A stretch of 64,000 bases of DNA from Candidatus Nitrosotalea okcheonensis (GTDB lineage Archaea; Thermoproteota; Nitrososphaeria; Nitrososphaerales; Nitrosopumilaceae). The stretch spans positions 513,073 through 577,072 of the forward strand of contig NZ_LT841358.1 in the NCBI RefSeq assembly GCF_900177045.1, read 5' to 3'. Of this stretch, positions 33,077 to 42,068 are shown one piece after another. A program made the position numbers and the translations under genes. Below the pieces are notes generated by a model that was not told the DNA's origin, searched no databases, and saw only the letters and a list, made by a program, of their open reading frames with translations. Positions within the stretch are counted from its first letter, which is position 1; each line of letters starts with the position of its first letter.

Positions 33077-33655
33077 AAAATAAAAACATATTCAAGATTT
33101 GATCAAAATATCTTTCTAATGTATCATCAACCCAATTGTTTCATAAGTGAACACATTGAGAACAAAGTAAAAAAGACAAAACTTATCCGGTAATCCCTAT
33201 CATGTAGACGAAAGTTTATCATTTTATCTTCTTTATGATTATTAGAAAATATGTGAAAAATAACCCAAATTTGAGTTTAATATATTCCAATTAAAGTACA
33301 ATGAATGAATAATCAATAAGATGTGTGAATGAAAATCAGATAATGGGTGGATTTGTCATGCAAGTTGTCACACTGGTTTTAACTAGTCATAACTAAGATT
33401 TTTTACAACAAGTCTATTAGTGTTATTTTAGTGGTTTCTTTGACTTAATATTATGATACTAGCAAAGCAATATCATTCATTCTTTACTATCTTGGATTTT
33501 TACACCTGCATTATTCATTGGTTCATGCAGCCACTAACTCCACCTGATGGTCTTTTACAATAATCAAAACTGATGAAGATATACAAAAACCCTATCCACC
33601 AACCAAAAGTAACAGCGACATAAATCAACAAAAACGATCTACAGGATGTAGTTTC
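33077..33655. other. Intergenic stretch, no gene seen
   Basis: About 580 AT-rich bases between the Lrp regulator and the Met-rich secreted protein. I see no coding frame with protein-like composition on either strand, no tRNA and no strong hairpin. The TTTACAAWTGTAAA element that marks the copper region is not present here. Confidence 0.5.
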
Positions 33656-34189
33656 CTATTTTGCAATCAATCCAATGTCTTCGTGATTATTCATCATTGA
33701 CATCATGGATTTTCCTGCAGGTATGACATGCGTGTGCAACGTGTAATAGCCTGGCTTGTCAAGAATAAAACTCACAACATACTTGCCGTTTCCAATGTTC
33801 TTTGCGTCAAACATCGGTCCTAGCATATCCATTGTACTCATAGGTGCACCTCTCTCGATTCCAACTACGATTCGGGCATCTGTCAAGGGCCTGCTAGTTG
33901 TTTTGTCCAGAACAAGAAGCGTTATTGACTGTATTTTCCCAACAGATACTGCTTGACTGGATTTTATCTTTATTATAACATCTTGTGGAGAATCACTCAT
34001 CATTTTACAATTCATTCCAGAACCGGAACCGCCCATCGTGTTGCCGGACATCATGTTTTTCATCATGGAATCCATGTTACCAGAGCTCATCATCGAATAA
34101 GCGTCGATGTTGTTTTGCGATACCAGGACAAAAACACTTGCTGCAAACACTCCTAATGTAACAATAGATATGATTGTCCGTTTTCCCAT
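33656..34189 (-). CDS. Met-rich secreted protein, probable copper binder
   Basis: A 177-residue exported protein. A signal peptide (MGKRTIISIVTLGVFAASVF) is followed by a Met/Asn/Gly/Ser-rich segment (residues about 32-66; MMSSGNMDSMMKNMMSG) of the kind that binds Cu(I) outside the cell, then a beta-sandwich resembling FixH/YtkA-like domains (VLDKTTSRPLTDARIVVGIE and GKYVVSFILDKPGYYTLHTH). A cluster of Met and His closes the protein. ATG at 34189. The operator at 34235-34248 and an ATTCATATAT box (34218-34227) lie just upstream, placing it in the copper regulon. Confidence 0.8.
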   Translation of the reverse strand: MGKRTIISIVTLGVFAASVFVLVSQNNIDAYSMMSSGNMDSMMKNMMSGNTMGGSGSGMNCKMMSDSPQDVIIKIKSSQAVSVGKIQSITLLVLDKTTSRPLTDARIVVGIERGAPMSTMDMLGPMFDAKNIGNGKYVVSFILDKPGYYTLHTHVIPAGKSMMSMMNNHEDIGLIAK

Positions 34190-34234
34190 TTCTACAATCT
34201 GTTCTACTCACGCGAGATATATGAATACAACATT

Positions 34235-34248
34235 TTACAAATGTAAAG
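34235..34248. promoter_or_regulatory. Copper-regulon operator, site 1
   Basis: Perfect palindrome TTTACAAATGTAAA between the divergent Met-rich gene (start 34189) and YHS gene (start 34285). On both sides an AT-rich TATA-like box follows within about 5-8 bases. The core TACAnnTGTA is the same as the cop box of bacterial CopY, although no CopY is present here. Confidence 0.8.
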
Positions 34249-34284
34249 TACTGAATTTATCTATCACTTTTCTGTAATACGCCC

Positions 34285-34422
34285 ATGGCTAGAGATCCAG
34301 TATGTAAAATGGAAGTGGATGAAAAGAGTGCGCCCTCATCAAATCACGGAGGTCAGACCTACTATTTTTGCTGTCCATCCTGCAAAGGCGCATTCGAGAA
34401 GAATCCTACCAAATATGCTTGA
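34285..34422 (+). CDS. YHS/TRASH small metal-binding protein
   Basis: A 45-residue protein with the YHS/TRASH signature: DPVCKMEVDE near the N-terminus, then YYFCCPSCKGAFEKNP. The Cys set (C7, C29, C30, C33) suits Cu(I) or another soft metal. ATG at 34285 lies about 25 bases after AATTTAT (34255-34261), which follows the operator at 34235-34248. It is probably a metallochaperone or sensor part of the copper response. Confidence 0.85.
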   Translation: MARDPVCKMEVDEKSAPSSNHGGQTYYFCCPSCKGAFEKNPTKYA

Positions 34423-34493
34423 ACGCAGCAACTCCCAACAGAAGATGTAGTAAATTTGCCAGAAAATTCTTTTTATTCTACTCCATTTCTGGC

Positions 34494-35639
34494 CTAGCCA
34501 AAAGTAAATGTGTAGATCTGAAAGCCTGACTGTGCTGTGATTGTGAGTGTGTGTGAGCCGGCAGTGCTACTGGAGACCAGATTGTAGAGTCTGTTTTCTG
34601 AAACATGAACAGTACCGTTTTGAACATCTGCGCCTGCATCACTCGCACTTATTGGATTTCCGTCTAACAGGATATGAAGGTCAGCTTTGTTTGCAGCCAC
34701 TATATGGACATCCTTTGCAAAGTATGGTAAAACTATCTTACCACTTTGTGACACAAGCTTCATGCTGTCTGCAAGGTTCTGCCACTGTCCTTCCAGATAG
34801 AAATGATCTTGTTGCAGATCAGATGGTAGTGAATAGCTCACAGTCTCCTCGGGCTTGAAGCCTTCAGAGTTTCCAATGAAGCTTCTGCCAGTCACAAAAC
34901 TGTATCCAAAGTAGAGCTCTGGTGTCTGTTGGTTTGCAAACTGGTGCTCTTTTATGTTGACAAGGGATTGGTCTACGTTAATGCCCAGCCCAAGACGCTG
35001 GCTGCGTTCATCTAAAAGCTGCTGTATTGCTTTTTCAGTCTCATTATAATCTCCCTCTCCAAAATGAGTGTGTCTTATGTGCCCAGTTGAATCTGCAAGA
35101 TATTCAGCAGGCCAATATCTGTTACCAAAGGCATTCCATGTGGCATGGTCATTGTCAAGCACAACAGGATATTGTAATCCATATTTTGCTACTGCCATCT
35201 TGACATTGTTGATATCCTTTTCAAACTCAAATTCCGGGGAATGAACTCCTATAATCAATAGCCCCTTGTCTGAATATTTTTCGTTCCATGCTTTTAGATA
35301 TGGAAATGTCCTAATGCAGTTGATGCAGCTATACGTCCAGAAATCGTAGAGAACCACTTTGTCTTTCATTGCAGCTTTGAGGTTTTCTGGTGTCGTGTTG
35401 ACATATCCTGATATGCCTGTAAGATCTGGCGCTATTGGATACTGACTTTCATCTATTTGCGTAGTCTTTGTACTAGATGCGCTGGAATCTACGTTTGTAG
35501 ATCCCTGTTTGTTATTGTTTGTAGGTACTTGGGTTACAACTTTTGGTTTGTCAAGTGTTGTAAAGTAATAACCAATTCCTCCAATTCCTACTGAAACAAC
35601 TATCGCAATTATTATGGCTGTTTTTATCTCGGTTCTCAT
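34494..35639 (-). CDS. Membrane-anchored thioredoxin-like protein (DipZ C-terminal type)
   Basis: A 381-residue protein anchored by an N-terminal helix (residues 8-27) with an outside thioredoxin-like domain: VVLYDFWTYSCINCIRTFPY contains the redox CxxC. Conserved GVHSPEFEFEKD and YPVVLDNDHATWNAFGNRYW match the AhpC/TlpA-like domain of DipZ proteins. The C-terminal ~150 residues form a beta-rich domain ending GFQIYTFTFG. It lies four bases after ccdA and is likely reduced by it. A collapsed copy of this pair is at 6587-6894. Confidence 0.9.
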   Translation of the reverse strand: MRTEIKTAIIIAIVVSVGIGGIGYYFTTLDKPKVVTQVPTNNNKQGSTNVDSSASSTKTTQIDESQYPIAPDLTGISGYVNTTPENLKAAMKDKVVLYDFWTYSCINCIRTFPYLKAWNEKYSDKGLLIIGVHSPEFEFEKDINNVKMAVAKYGLQYPVVLDNDHATWNAFGNRYWPAEYLADSTGHIRHTHFGEGDYNETEKAIQQLLDERSQRLGLGINVDQSLVNIKEHQFANQQTPELYFGYSFVTGRSFIGNSEGFKPEETVSYSLPSDLQQDHFYLEGQWQNLADSMKLVSQSGKIVLPYFAKDVHIVAANKADLHILLDGNPISASDAGADVQNGTVHVSENRLYNLVSSSTAGSHTLTITAQSGFQIYTFTFG

Positions 35640-35643
35640 GATA

Positions 35644-36375
35644 TCAACTCAAAAGAAGATTATTCAAAAGTGGAAAACTTGCTATTGCTGCAAGCTGGTT
35701 GGTAAACACCAGTACTCCAAGTATCACTATGAGCGATCCCATTGCAACAGAATAGTACTTGAGATGTTTGCTTATGTATTTTATCAATCTGGTAAATCTG
35801 GAAAAGAATAACCCCATCAAGACAAATGGAACTCCAAGACCTGCTGAATAACCTAGTAACAATACAAAAGCGTGGCTTGGAGTAGTAGCTGCCAAAGTAA
35901 GAATGCTTCCAAGAATAGGACCTATGCACGGAGTCCAACAAGTAGCAAATGCCAATCCAAAAACAAAAGAGAGCGGATAGCTAACTTTGGTTCTGTTTGG
36001 GAGAATTTTCTTTTCAAAATTTAATCTTGTGATTTTTGTTGACAATAGCATGAATGCGCCAAAGCTTATTATGATTATACCTCCAACATGATTGAGATCC
36101 GAGGTAATGCCAGAAGCTACTTTTGAAAGTACGCTGTTTAAAATCACACCAAATATTGAGAACACTACGGAAAATCCTAGGACAAAAAATATCGTATTCA
36201 TCAAGATATTGAGCCTATTGGCTGCAAGATTTACTATGCCGTTGTTTCTTTGAAGTTCAGTTATGGTAGTGCCTGATATGTATGCAATAAACGCAGGTAT
36301 TACAGGCAGTATACATGGAGCTAGAAAAGATCCCAGACCTGCTAAAGCCGCAATTGCAATGGTAATCTCCTGCAT
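35644..36375 (-). CDS. ccdA: CcdA-like thiol:disulfide transmembrane protein
   Basis: A 243-residue membrane protein with six helices. The redox Cys are in SFLAPCILPVIPAF (residues about 16-29) and FATCWTPCIGPILGS, the CcdA/DsbD-beta pattern that passes electrons from cytoplasmic thioredoxin to the outside. It is the middle gene of a minus-strand set (36429-36953, ccdA, thioredoxin) whose operator is at 37001-37014. ATG at 36375. Confidence 0.92.
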   Translation of the reverse strand: MQEITIAIAALAGLGSFLAPCILPVIPAFIAYISGTTITELQRNNGIVNLAANRLNILMNTIFFVLGFSVVFSIFGVILNSVLSKVASGITSDLNHVGGIIIISFGAFMLLSTKITRLNFEKKILPNRTKVSYPLSFVFGLAFATCWTPCIGPILGSILTLAATTPSHAFVLLLGYSAGLGVPFVLMGLFFSRFTRLIKYISKHLKYYSVAMGSLIVILGVLVFTNQLAAIASFPLLNNLLLS

Positions 36376-36428
36376 GACTTCAGGTCTTCATCATTTTATT
36401 AAGACTTTGTTCCAAATCTCTTCCAAAA

Positions 36429-36953
36429 CTATTTTGTGTTGAAAGAAAGTGTGATCTTGTCGCCATCCTTGAAGACATAGTTTTGATAATCCGGGAATGG
36501 TTGTCCGTTTACAGTCAATGTTACCTGTTTGTAATCACTCAGATTTAGGCCCCAGATGGCGAGCAACTGGCCAAGGTAATAGTCCTTGACCTTGTATGAC
36601 TCTACATGTATCATACCAGAAGTGTCATGCGTGTGTAGGGGAGCCATGCCTGTCATGCCGTATGAATCAAGCGAATGATCATTCCACAGTGTGGAATCAA
36701 TTCCAATCTGTGCCGGTACTGTAGTATCTTTTCCGTCTATCACAAGCGTGAGATGCGTGTGCAGGTGCATCATACCCATGGAATCAATAGGCACAGAACC
36801 GCTAGGTGTCTTGGAAGCAGGCGAGCTAGATGTAAGCATAATCAAGCTAACGCCGATTGCCAACGCCGCTAAAATTCCAATTGCCACGAACGCTTTGATT
36901 TTTTTCTTCGAGTTTCCAAAGTTGCTTTTTGGTTCTTGTCCATCGTGCTTCAT
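36429..36953 (-). CDS. Membrane-anchored His-motif protein (HTHDTSG family)
   Basis: A 174-residue protein: a charged cytoplasmic start, one membrane helix (residues about 24-43), then an outside domain with MMHLHTHLTLVIDGKD and PLHTHDTSGMIHVES, followed by YYLGQLLAIWG. The repeated His motifs suggest metal binding outside the cell. Relatives are at 29679-30319 (frameshifted) and 44610-45174 (broken). No family name is recognised. ATG at 36953, about 30 bases below ATAAATAT (36982-36989), with the operator at 37001-37014. It begins the ccdA/thioredoxin operon. Confidence 0.8.
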   Translation of the reverse strand: MKHDGQEPKSNFGNSKKKIKAFVAIGILAALAIGVSLIMLTSSSPASKTPSGSVPIDSMGMMHLHTHLTLVIDGKDTTVPAQIGIDSTLWNDHSLDSYGMTGMAPLHTHDTSGMIHVESYKVKDYYLGQLLAIWGLNLSDYKQVTLTVNGQPFPDYQNYVFKDGDKITLSFNTK

Positions 36954-37000
36954 TTTATCTTCAATGGACTACAGGTGGTGTGGATATTTATCACTGGTAG

Positions 37001-37014
37001 TTTACAATTGTAAA
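37001..37014. promoter_or_regulatory. Copper-regulon operator, site 2
   Basis: Perfect palindrome TTTACAATTGTAAA, 11 bases upstream of the TATA-like box of the minus-strand operon starting at 36953. Confidence 0.8.
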
Positions 37015-37099
37015 ATCAATGTAGATGTTAAGCACAATCTAAAATTCGTCTTACAATAACTCTGATTATAAAAATTGAATGAATCTATTTTGGATTTAA

Positions 37100-37270
37100 T
37101 TAACAGCAGCAACCGCTGCCTTGATCCTCATCCTTCTGTCTTGTCATTTGCATATCTGTATATTTTTGTGCATGTTCATCAGAACAAAAAGATTTTCCAA
37201 ACCTTTTGAATGGAGTGTCTTTCTTGACATCCATTCCACAAACAGGACAGTGTTTTGTCATTCCAAACAT
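37100..37270 (-). CDS. copM: TRASH-domain small protein (CopM-like)
   Basis: A 56-residue protein with a TRASH metal-binding domain: HCPVCGMDVKKD near the N-terminus and KSFCSDEHAQKY at 27-38, and an unusual C-terminal GSGCCC. In Sulfolobus a 59-residue TRASH protein, CopM, is encoded beside the CopA ATPase and the CopT/CopR regulator; the same three kinds of gene are neighbours here. It is probably a copper chaperone. ATG at 37270, leaderless from ATTAAAATAT (37293-37300), with the operator at 37309-37322. The symbol is by analogy. Confidence 0.78.
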   Translation of the reverse strand: MFGMTKHCPVCGMDVKKDTPFKRFGKSFCSDEHAQKYTDMQMTRQKDEDQGSGCCC

Positions 37271-37308
37271 GTCTTTACTAGAAAACTTATGATATTTTAA
37301 TGTGGAAG

Positions 37309-37322
37309 TTTACAAATGTAAA
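37309..37322. promoter_or_regulatory. Copper-regulon operator, site 3
   Basis: Perfect palindrome TTTACAAATGTAAA, eight bases upstream of the TATA-like box of the CopM-like gene starting at 37270. Confidence 0.8.
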
Positions 37323-37458
37323 AAATTTTTCAGGAACATGTGATGGAGTAGACAGGCCCGCAACGGTCATTTCTTGTGATGGAACAACCATAGGGAAATC
37401 TGGCCTGAAATCAGTTTGACACAATAATATAAAGAGATTTTTCCAAATCAATTCAAAA

Positions 37459-39909
37459 TCAGTTGTTCTTTCTTCTAGGAGTCCATCTCTTCATAGCAAG
37501 CGAGCTCATGGTGACAGAGACAGAGCTTGCTGCCATGGCAACTCCTGCAAGTGCAGGATACAATAATCCTATTGCGGCAACGGGTATGAGAACAGCGTTA
37601 TACATGAAAGCATAAGCTAGATTTTGTTTTATCTTGCCTACTGTCTTCTTTGCAATCTCTATTGCGGTGACCACATCGCGGATATCGTCCCTGACTAGTA
37701 TGACTTTGCCAGATTCTATTGCTATGTCCGTGCCAGAACCTATTGCCATCCCTACATCTGCAGCAGTAAGGGCAGGAGCATCGTTGACTCCATCCCCTAT
37801 CATGGCGACCTTCTTGCCTTCGGTTTGGATCTTTTTTACAACATTAACCTTTCCAGACGGCAAGACATCTGCAAATATTCTCTCTATTCCTATCATCTGA
37901 GCAACCTTTCTAGCAGTCTTTTCATTATCTCCTGTAAGCATAATCGATTCTATTCCCATGGACTTTAAGATCGATACAGCTTCCTTTGCTCCTTGCTTTG
38001 GTGTGTCAAGCAATCCTATGACTCCAAGAACAGCGTTGTCAACTGAAACTATCACCGCAGTCTTTCCCTCTTCCTGAAGTTTCTCAACTGTCTGTTTCGA
38101 AGATGTTGTGTCTATGTTCTGGTTTTGCATGAATGACAAATTGCCTACTTTCAAATTCAAATCATTGTATGCTGCCATCACTCCAAGCCCTGCAACTGCT
38201 TCAAAGTATGATGGGTCGTATACCTTCACTCCCTGATTTTGTGCATGTATAACTATTGCCTTAGCCAGTGGGTGCTCGGAACCTTTCTCTGCCACTGCAG
38301 CAAGAGACAAAGTTGTGATTCCATTTTTGCTACCGTCAGTACTAGTTATGGTGGCAAGCTCTTTTATTTCTATGACATCAGTTACTTGTGGTTTTCCCTG
38401 CGTTAATGTTCCAGTCTTGTCAAATATCGCAACAGAAGTCTTGTTGAGCAACTCCATTGCTTCTCCACCCTTGAATATCACACCATTTGATGCTCCCTTA
38501 CTCATACCTACCATGATTGCAGTTGGAGTTGCAAGACCCAGAGCGCATGGACAAGCAACTACTAGCACAGCTACTGCTGGAATCATTGCGCTTGCGATAG
38601 CTCCATGTGCCACAACAAAATACCAGATAAGAAAAGTTGACAGGGAAACAATCATCACGGCATATGCAAAATATCCTGCAACTTTGTCCACCATCTTTTG
38701 TAAAACTGGTTTTTTGCCCATTGCTTCTTCTACAAGCTTGACTACTTGCGAAAGAAAAGAGTCTGACCCAACCTTAGTTGCTTTTACTAGAATCATTCCT
38801 TCTCTGTTTATTGTTCCCCCTATCACACCGTCTCCAACTTTCTTTGTCACAGGGACAGATTCCCCAGTTACCATGGATTCATCCACTGCGGATGCTCCAA
38901 GAACGACAACAGAATCAACTGGAATCTTCTCCCCAGGTCTTACCACGAGAATGTCTCCAGGTTGGATAAGTTCTATTGCTACCTCAGTCTCCTCGCCGTC
39001 CTCTTTTCTGATTCTTGCAGTTTTTGGTTGGAGCTCAAGCATCTTTCTGATTATAGAACTAGTCTTGCCCTTTGTCTTGAGTTCCATCCATTTTCCTAAA
39101 ATTATGAAAGTGACAACAACAGCTGCTGCATCGTAATACATGTTGTGCCAGATAGGGGATGGAAACGTGTAGAATGCACTAAATACGTAGGCAGTAGTAG
39201 TACCAAGCACTACGAGTGTGTCCATGTTTGCAGATCTCATCTTTGCAATTCGAAATGCGCCAGTGTAGAATCTGTTTCCGGTGACAAACTGAACTACTGA
39301 CGCAAATGCAAACATGGCATATGCGATAATACTTGTACCAGCAAACGGCAAAAATTTGAAGATCTCGGGATAACTGAACAACATCACAGGAACCGTGAAA
39401 ATGACTCCTATGATGAACAGGTGTTTGAGTTTCTTTGCCTCTATGTCTTGTGATGATATTCCAAGATCCTCGCTTAGTACCTCGTATCCAAGTTCTGTAA
39501 TCTTCTTTCGAATGTCAGCAAGTGACAGTAGGGCAGAATTGTATTCTATATTAAATTGCGAACTTCCATAATTAACTGAAGCAGATTTAATTCCGTCTAG
39601 GTGTAATCTTTGCTCAAGTCTTTCAGCATCGGTGGAATCAGAAATTCCACCCAACTTCAAAGTTAATTTTTCATAAACTACCTTGTAACCTATTTCTTCA
39701 ATTGCTTTTTCAATTGAATCCAGCCCAACTTTTGTTTGATCAAATTCTAAGGTAGCCTTTTCGGTAGCAAGGTTTACCTCCACCTTGTTTACACCCGGCA
39801 CCTCTGAAACTGATCTCTGGATGGAGCTAACACATCCAGCGCAGTGCATGCCGCCTATCTTTAGCACGGTGCGCTTTGTGCTTTCTTGCTTGGATACCTC
39901 TATTGTCAA
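37459..39909 (-). CDS. copA: Copper-exporting P1B-type ATPase
   Basis: An 816-residue Cu(I) pump. An N-terminal HMA domain binds copper through C23 and C26 (GMHCAGC); a second HMA-like domain (about 81-145) lacks the CxxC. The membrane metal site is CPC at 453-455 ([15 protein letters not shown]), the phosphorylated Asp is D497 (DKTGTLT), the actuator has MVTGESVP, and [16 protein letters not shown] is the hinge. The YN and MxxSS residues of the last helices match Cu(I) pumps. TTG start at 39909, with TATA-like TTAAGTAAAT at 39931-39940 and the operator at 39950-39963. It is divergent from the HTH-TRASH regulator. Confidence 0.96.
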   Translation of the reverse strand: MTIEVSKQESTKRTVLKIGGMHCAGCVSSIQRSVSEVPGVNKVEVNLATEKATLEFDQTKVGLDSIEKAIEEIGYKVVYEKLTLKLGGISDSTDAERLEQRLHLDGIKSASVNYGSSQFNIEYNSALLSLADIRKKITELGYEVLSEDLGISSQDIEAKKLKHLFIIGVIFTVPVMLFSYPEIFKFLPFAGTSIIAYAMFAFASVVQFVTGNRFYTGAFRIAKMRSANMDTLVVLGTTTAYVFSAFYTFPSPIWHNMYYDAAAVVVTFIILGKWMELKTKGKTSSIIRKMLELQPKTARIRKEDGEETEVAIELIQPGDILVVRPGEKIPVDSVVVLGASAVDESMVTGESVPVTKKVGDGVIGGTINREGMILVKATKVGSDSFLSQVVKLVEEAMGKKPVLQKMVDKVAGYFAYAVMIVSLSTFLIWYFVVAHGAIASAMIPAVAVLVVACPCALGLATPTAIMVGMSKGASNGVIFKGGEAMELLNKTSVAIFDKTGTLTQGKPQVTDVIEIKELATITSTDGSKNGITTLSLAAVAEKGSEHPLAKAIVIHAQNQGVKVYDPSYFEAVAGLGVMAAYNDLNLKVGNLSFMQNQNIDTTSSKQTVEKLQEEGKTAVIVSVDNAVLGVIGLLDTPKQGAKEAVSILKSMGIESIMLTGDNEKTARKVAQMIGIERIFADVLPSGKVNVVKKIQTEGKKVAMIGDGVNDAPALTAADVGMAIGSGTDIAIESGKVILVRDDIRDVVTAIEIAKKTVGKIKQNLAYAFMYNAVLIPVAAIGLLYPALAGVAMAASSVSVTMSSLAMKRWTPRRKNN

Positions 39910-39949
39910 ACGGTATCATATACCACTGACATTTACTTAACTATGGGAC

Positions 39950-39963
39950 TTTACAATTGTAAA
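39950..39963. promoter_or_regulatory. Copper-regulon operator, site 4
   Basis: Perfect palindrome TTTACAATTGTAAA between copA (minus) and the HTH-TRASH regulator (plus). TATA-like boxes flank it at nine bases (copA side, 39931-39940) and eight bases (regulator side, 39971-39978), so one site could serve both promoters. Confidence 0.85.
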
Positions 39964-40000
39964 GTGTACAAGATATACATCCATGAGACGTAATCTAATC

Positions 40001-40438
40001 ATGCCATTTAGGTTGGACGATGTCGACATTGCGGTATTGGAATCTCTGTTAAAAGACGGAAGAAAGTCCTTCAGGCAGATCTCAAGGGAGATAGGTGCAA
40101 GCACCCCTACTGTGAAGCAGCGATACGAGAAACTGGTCAGCATGGGCCTAATCAAGGCGGTAATGCCAATCGTAGACATGGACATGATTGAGAACAAAGA
40201 AAGTGAGAAGCTTGATCAGATAAGGCACGAAACAATCAAGCATCACAGCGTCAAGATCAGCAAGACCATGATGATAAAGATGGTCTGCGATTATTGCAAG
40301 GGTCCGATACACGAGAAACCACACATGTTGAAATTTGCAAACCTTGAAAGATTTTTCTGCTGTACATCGTGCAAGTCATTATACAAGGAAAAATACAAAG
40401 GAAGAATAGATTCGCTTGAGAATAAAAACAATTTCTAG
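40001..40438 (+). CDS. copT: HTH-TRASH copper-responsive regulator (CopT/CopR-like)
   Basis: A regulator of about 145 residues: an Lrp-type helix-turn-helix (DDVDIAVLESLLKDGRKSFR, then ISREIGASTPTVKQRYEKL) followed, after a linker, by a C-terminal TRASH domain (CDYCKGPIHEKP and FFCCTSCKSLY) that should bind Cu(I). This is the layout of archaeal CopT/CopR. The ATG at 40001 lies about 26 bases after GATATAC (39972-39978), fitting a leaderless start; an ATG at 39983 adds six residues. It is divergent from copA across an operator and is the natural candidate to bind all seven operators. The symbol is by analogy. Confidence 0.88.
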   Translation: MPFRLDDVDIAVLESLLKDGRKSFRQISREIGASTPTVKQRYEKLVSMGLIKAVMPIVDMDMIENKESEKLDQIRHETIKHHSVKISKTMMIKMVCDYCKGPIHEKPHMLKFANLERFFCCTSCKSLYKEKYKGRIDSLENKNNF

Positions 40439-40483
40439 GACAAACGGTCAATGCATAAATAAGTTCCACCTGTATATACGACA

Positions 40484-40876
40484 ATGTCTGACGATATTTC
40501 TGTGAACGAGCTTGACAACATACAGAAAACCATGCAGTCATACATCAACAATTTTGATGAGATCGACAAAGAGATTTGCAATCTATTACAAAATTCAAAT
40601 GCTAATGCAACTGCACTAGAAGAACATTCGGTAGAAACACAAAAATCTATACTTGATGGGAGGGACAAAGCCCTGTCCATTGGATTCATAGCAATATCCG
40701 CAGTTGCCCTTATCATCAGGAGATTTCGTACTGCGTCAAAATTGGTAGATCTTTTCATTCATCTGGTCAATCGTTTTGTTTCGCTCATCACACGATACGA
40801 GAAACTTTTCAAGATAAACTCTATTCAGGTCACAATCAGCCTCACTCCGTCTGTAGTAGTTACTTTCAAACCGTAA
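40484..40876 (+). CDS. Hypothetical protein with one membrane helix
   Basis: A 130-residue protein: an acidic coiled N-terminal half (residues 1-58), one hydrophobic helix (ALSIGFIAISAVALIIRRF, about 64-82) with Arg at its end, then an amphipathic basic C-terminus. The family is not recognised. ATG at 40484, after an ATAAATAA box near 40456. No operator is present, so although it lies inside the copper region its control may differ. Confidence 0.65.
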   Translation: MSDDISVNELDNIQKTMQSYINNFDEIDKEICNLLQNSNANATALEEHSVETQKSILDGRDKALSIGFIAISAVALIIRRFRTASKLVDLFIHLVNRFVSLITRYEKLFKINSIQVTISLTPSVVVTFKP

Positions 40877-40935
40877 AATGTTCTGGTGCAATTCTGCACA
40901 AATATTATTAACGGGAACAAAATACAGCTGCTCAT

Positions 40936-41163
40936 ATGATGTCTTGCGGCACAGGAAAAATGTCAAAAAAGAAAATTGCAATCTTTTCAGCAGCAGGTAT
41001 TGGAACAGCAACAATATTTTATTTTACATTTGCAACACACAATCCAACTCTTGCGGCAATGGCGCCGACATTTCTTACACTGGGCCTGTGTCCTGCAATG
41101 TGTGCTGCTATGGGTGGAGCAATGTGGTTTGGCAACAAATTTGCCAAGAAAAAGAAAAATTAG
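40936..41163 (+). CDS. Small membrane protein with Cys/Met helix
   Basis: A 75-residue protein with an N-terminal MMSCGTGKM, one helix near residues 15-32, and a second helix whose sequence LGLCPAMCAAMGGAMWFG places a C-x3-C and several Met within the membrane, suiting Cu(I) passage or binding. It ends in a Lys-rich tail. ATG at 40936 or 40939. It lacks its own operator; one begins six bases after its stop and serves the next gene. The copper role is an inference. Confidence 0.65.
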   Translation: MMSCGTGKMSKKKIAIFSAAGIGTATIFYFTFATHNPTLAAMAPTFLTLGLCPAMCAAMGGAMWFGNKFAKKKKN

Positions 41164-41168
41164 TTTTC

Positions 41169-41180
41169 TTACAAATGTAA
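41169..41180. promoter_or_regulatory. Copper-regulon operator, site 5
   Basis: Core TTACAAATGTAA (the outermost pair is C/A rather than T/A), nine bases upstream of a TTAAAATA box at 41190-41197 that precedes the rhodanese ATG at 41221. Confidence 0.75.
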
Positions 41181-41220
41181 AGGTTTGTATTAAAATATCT
41201 CGCCTTTAGAAGGATATACA

Positions 41221-42066
41221 ATGAATTATGTGAATCCAGAAGTTTTAACTGATACAGAAACAGTTGCAAAAAATCTAAACAACAAGTCATTGAAAATTGT
41301 TGAGGTGGATTACGATCCAGAAAATGCCTACAAGCAGAGCCATTTACAGGAAGCTGCTCTGATTTGGTGGAAGAGAGACATCAACGATCCTGTCACACGT
41401 GACATCATCAATAAATCGCAATTTGAGGAATTAATGTCCAAGAATGGAATAACGCCAGAATCCGAAGTTGTCCTCTACGGCGATTTCAACAACTGGTTTG
41501 CTGCATTTGTCTTTTGGATCTTCAAGTACTATGGACATGAAAAAGTGAAGATAATGAACGGTGGAAGAAAGAAATGGGAACTAGAAAAAAGATCATATAC
41601 AAAGGAAGAACCACAAATTCAGAGAACAAAGTATGTCTCACAGCCTCCAAACGAAGGACTGAGGGCGTATCTCTTTGATGTAAAACGAGCCCTTCAGAGA
41701 AAGGATACAATACTAGTTGATGTTCGCTCTCCAAAGGAGTTCTCAGGGGAAATTACTGCACCAGCAGAATATCCCATGGAGCATGCCCAGAGAGGAGGAC
41801 ACATTCCGGGAGCCAATAACATCCCGTGGGCTACTGCTGTAAATGATGTAGACGGGACATTCAAGTCTGTTGAGGAACTAAAGAAGATCTACGAATCAAA
41901 AGGGGTCACTCAGGACAAGGATATCATCTGTTATTGCAGGATTGGTGAAAGATCATCTCATACATGGTTTGTGCTCAAATATCTGCTTGGGTATACACAG
42001 GTCCGAAATTATGATGGATCGTGGACAGAGTGGGGAAACATGATTGGAAATCCAGTAGAAAAATAA
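41221..42066 (+). CDS. Two-domain rhodanese (sulfurtransferase)
   Basis: A 281-residue thiosulfate/3-mercaptopyruvate sulfurtransferase type protein. The first rhodanese domain (1-120) has no active Cys (VVLYGDFNNWFAAF); the second has the catalytic loop CRIGERSSHTW with Cys239, DVRSPKEFSGE, and GHIPGANNIPWATA. It moves sulfane sulfur and could repair or detoxify copper-damaged thiols. ATG at 41221, about 27 bases below a TATA-like box and 41 bases below the operator at 41169-41180. It forms a unit with the propeller gene that follows. Confidence 0.9.
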   Translation: MNYVNPEVLTDTETVAKNLNNKSLKIVEVDYDPENAYKQSHLQEAALIWWKRDINDPVTRDIINKSQFEELMSKNGITPESEVVLYGDFNNWFAAFVFWIFKYYGHEKVKIMNGGRKKWELEKRSYTKEEPQIQRTKYVSQPPNEGLRAYLFDVKRALQRKDTILVDVRSPKEFSGEITAPAEYPMEHAQRGGHIPGANNIPWATAVNDVDGTFKSVEELKKIYESKGVTQDKDIICYCRIGERSSHTWFVLKYLLGYTQVRNYDGSWTEWGNMIGNPVEK

Positions 42067-42068
42067 CA

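Noticed and set aside
32521-33652. A further TTTACAAWTGTAAA operator before the Met-rich gene
   Set aside because: Scanning the gap gave only unpaired TTTTACAA stretches without the inverted partner.
42021-42068. Longer start of the propeller gene inside the rhodanese
   Set aside because: The TTG at 42069 sits directly before the signal helix; the extra 16 residues are an out-of-frame reading of the rhodanese end.
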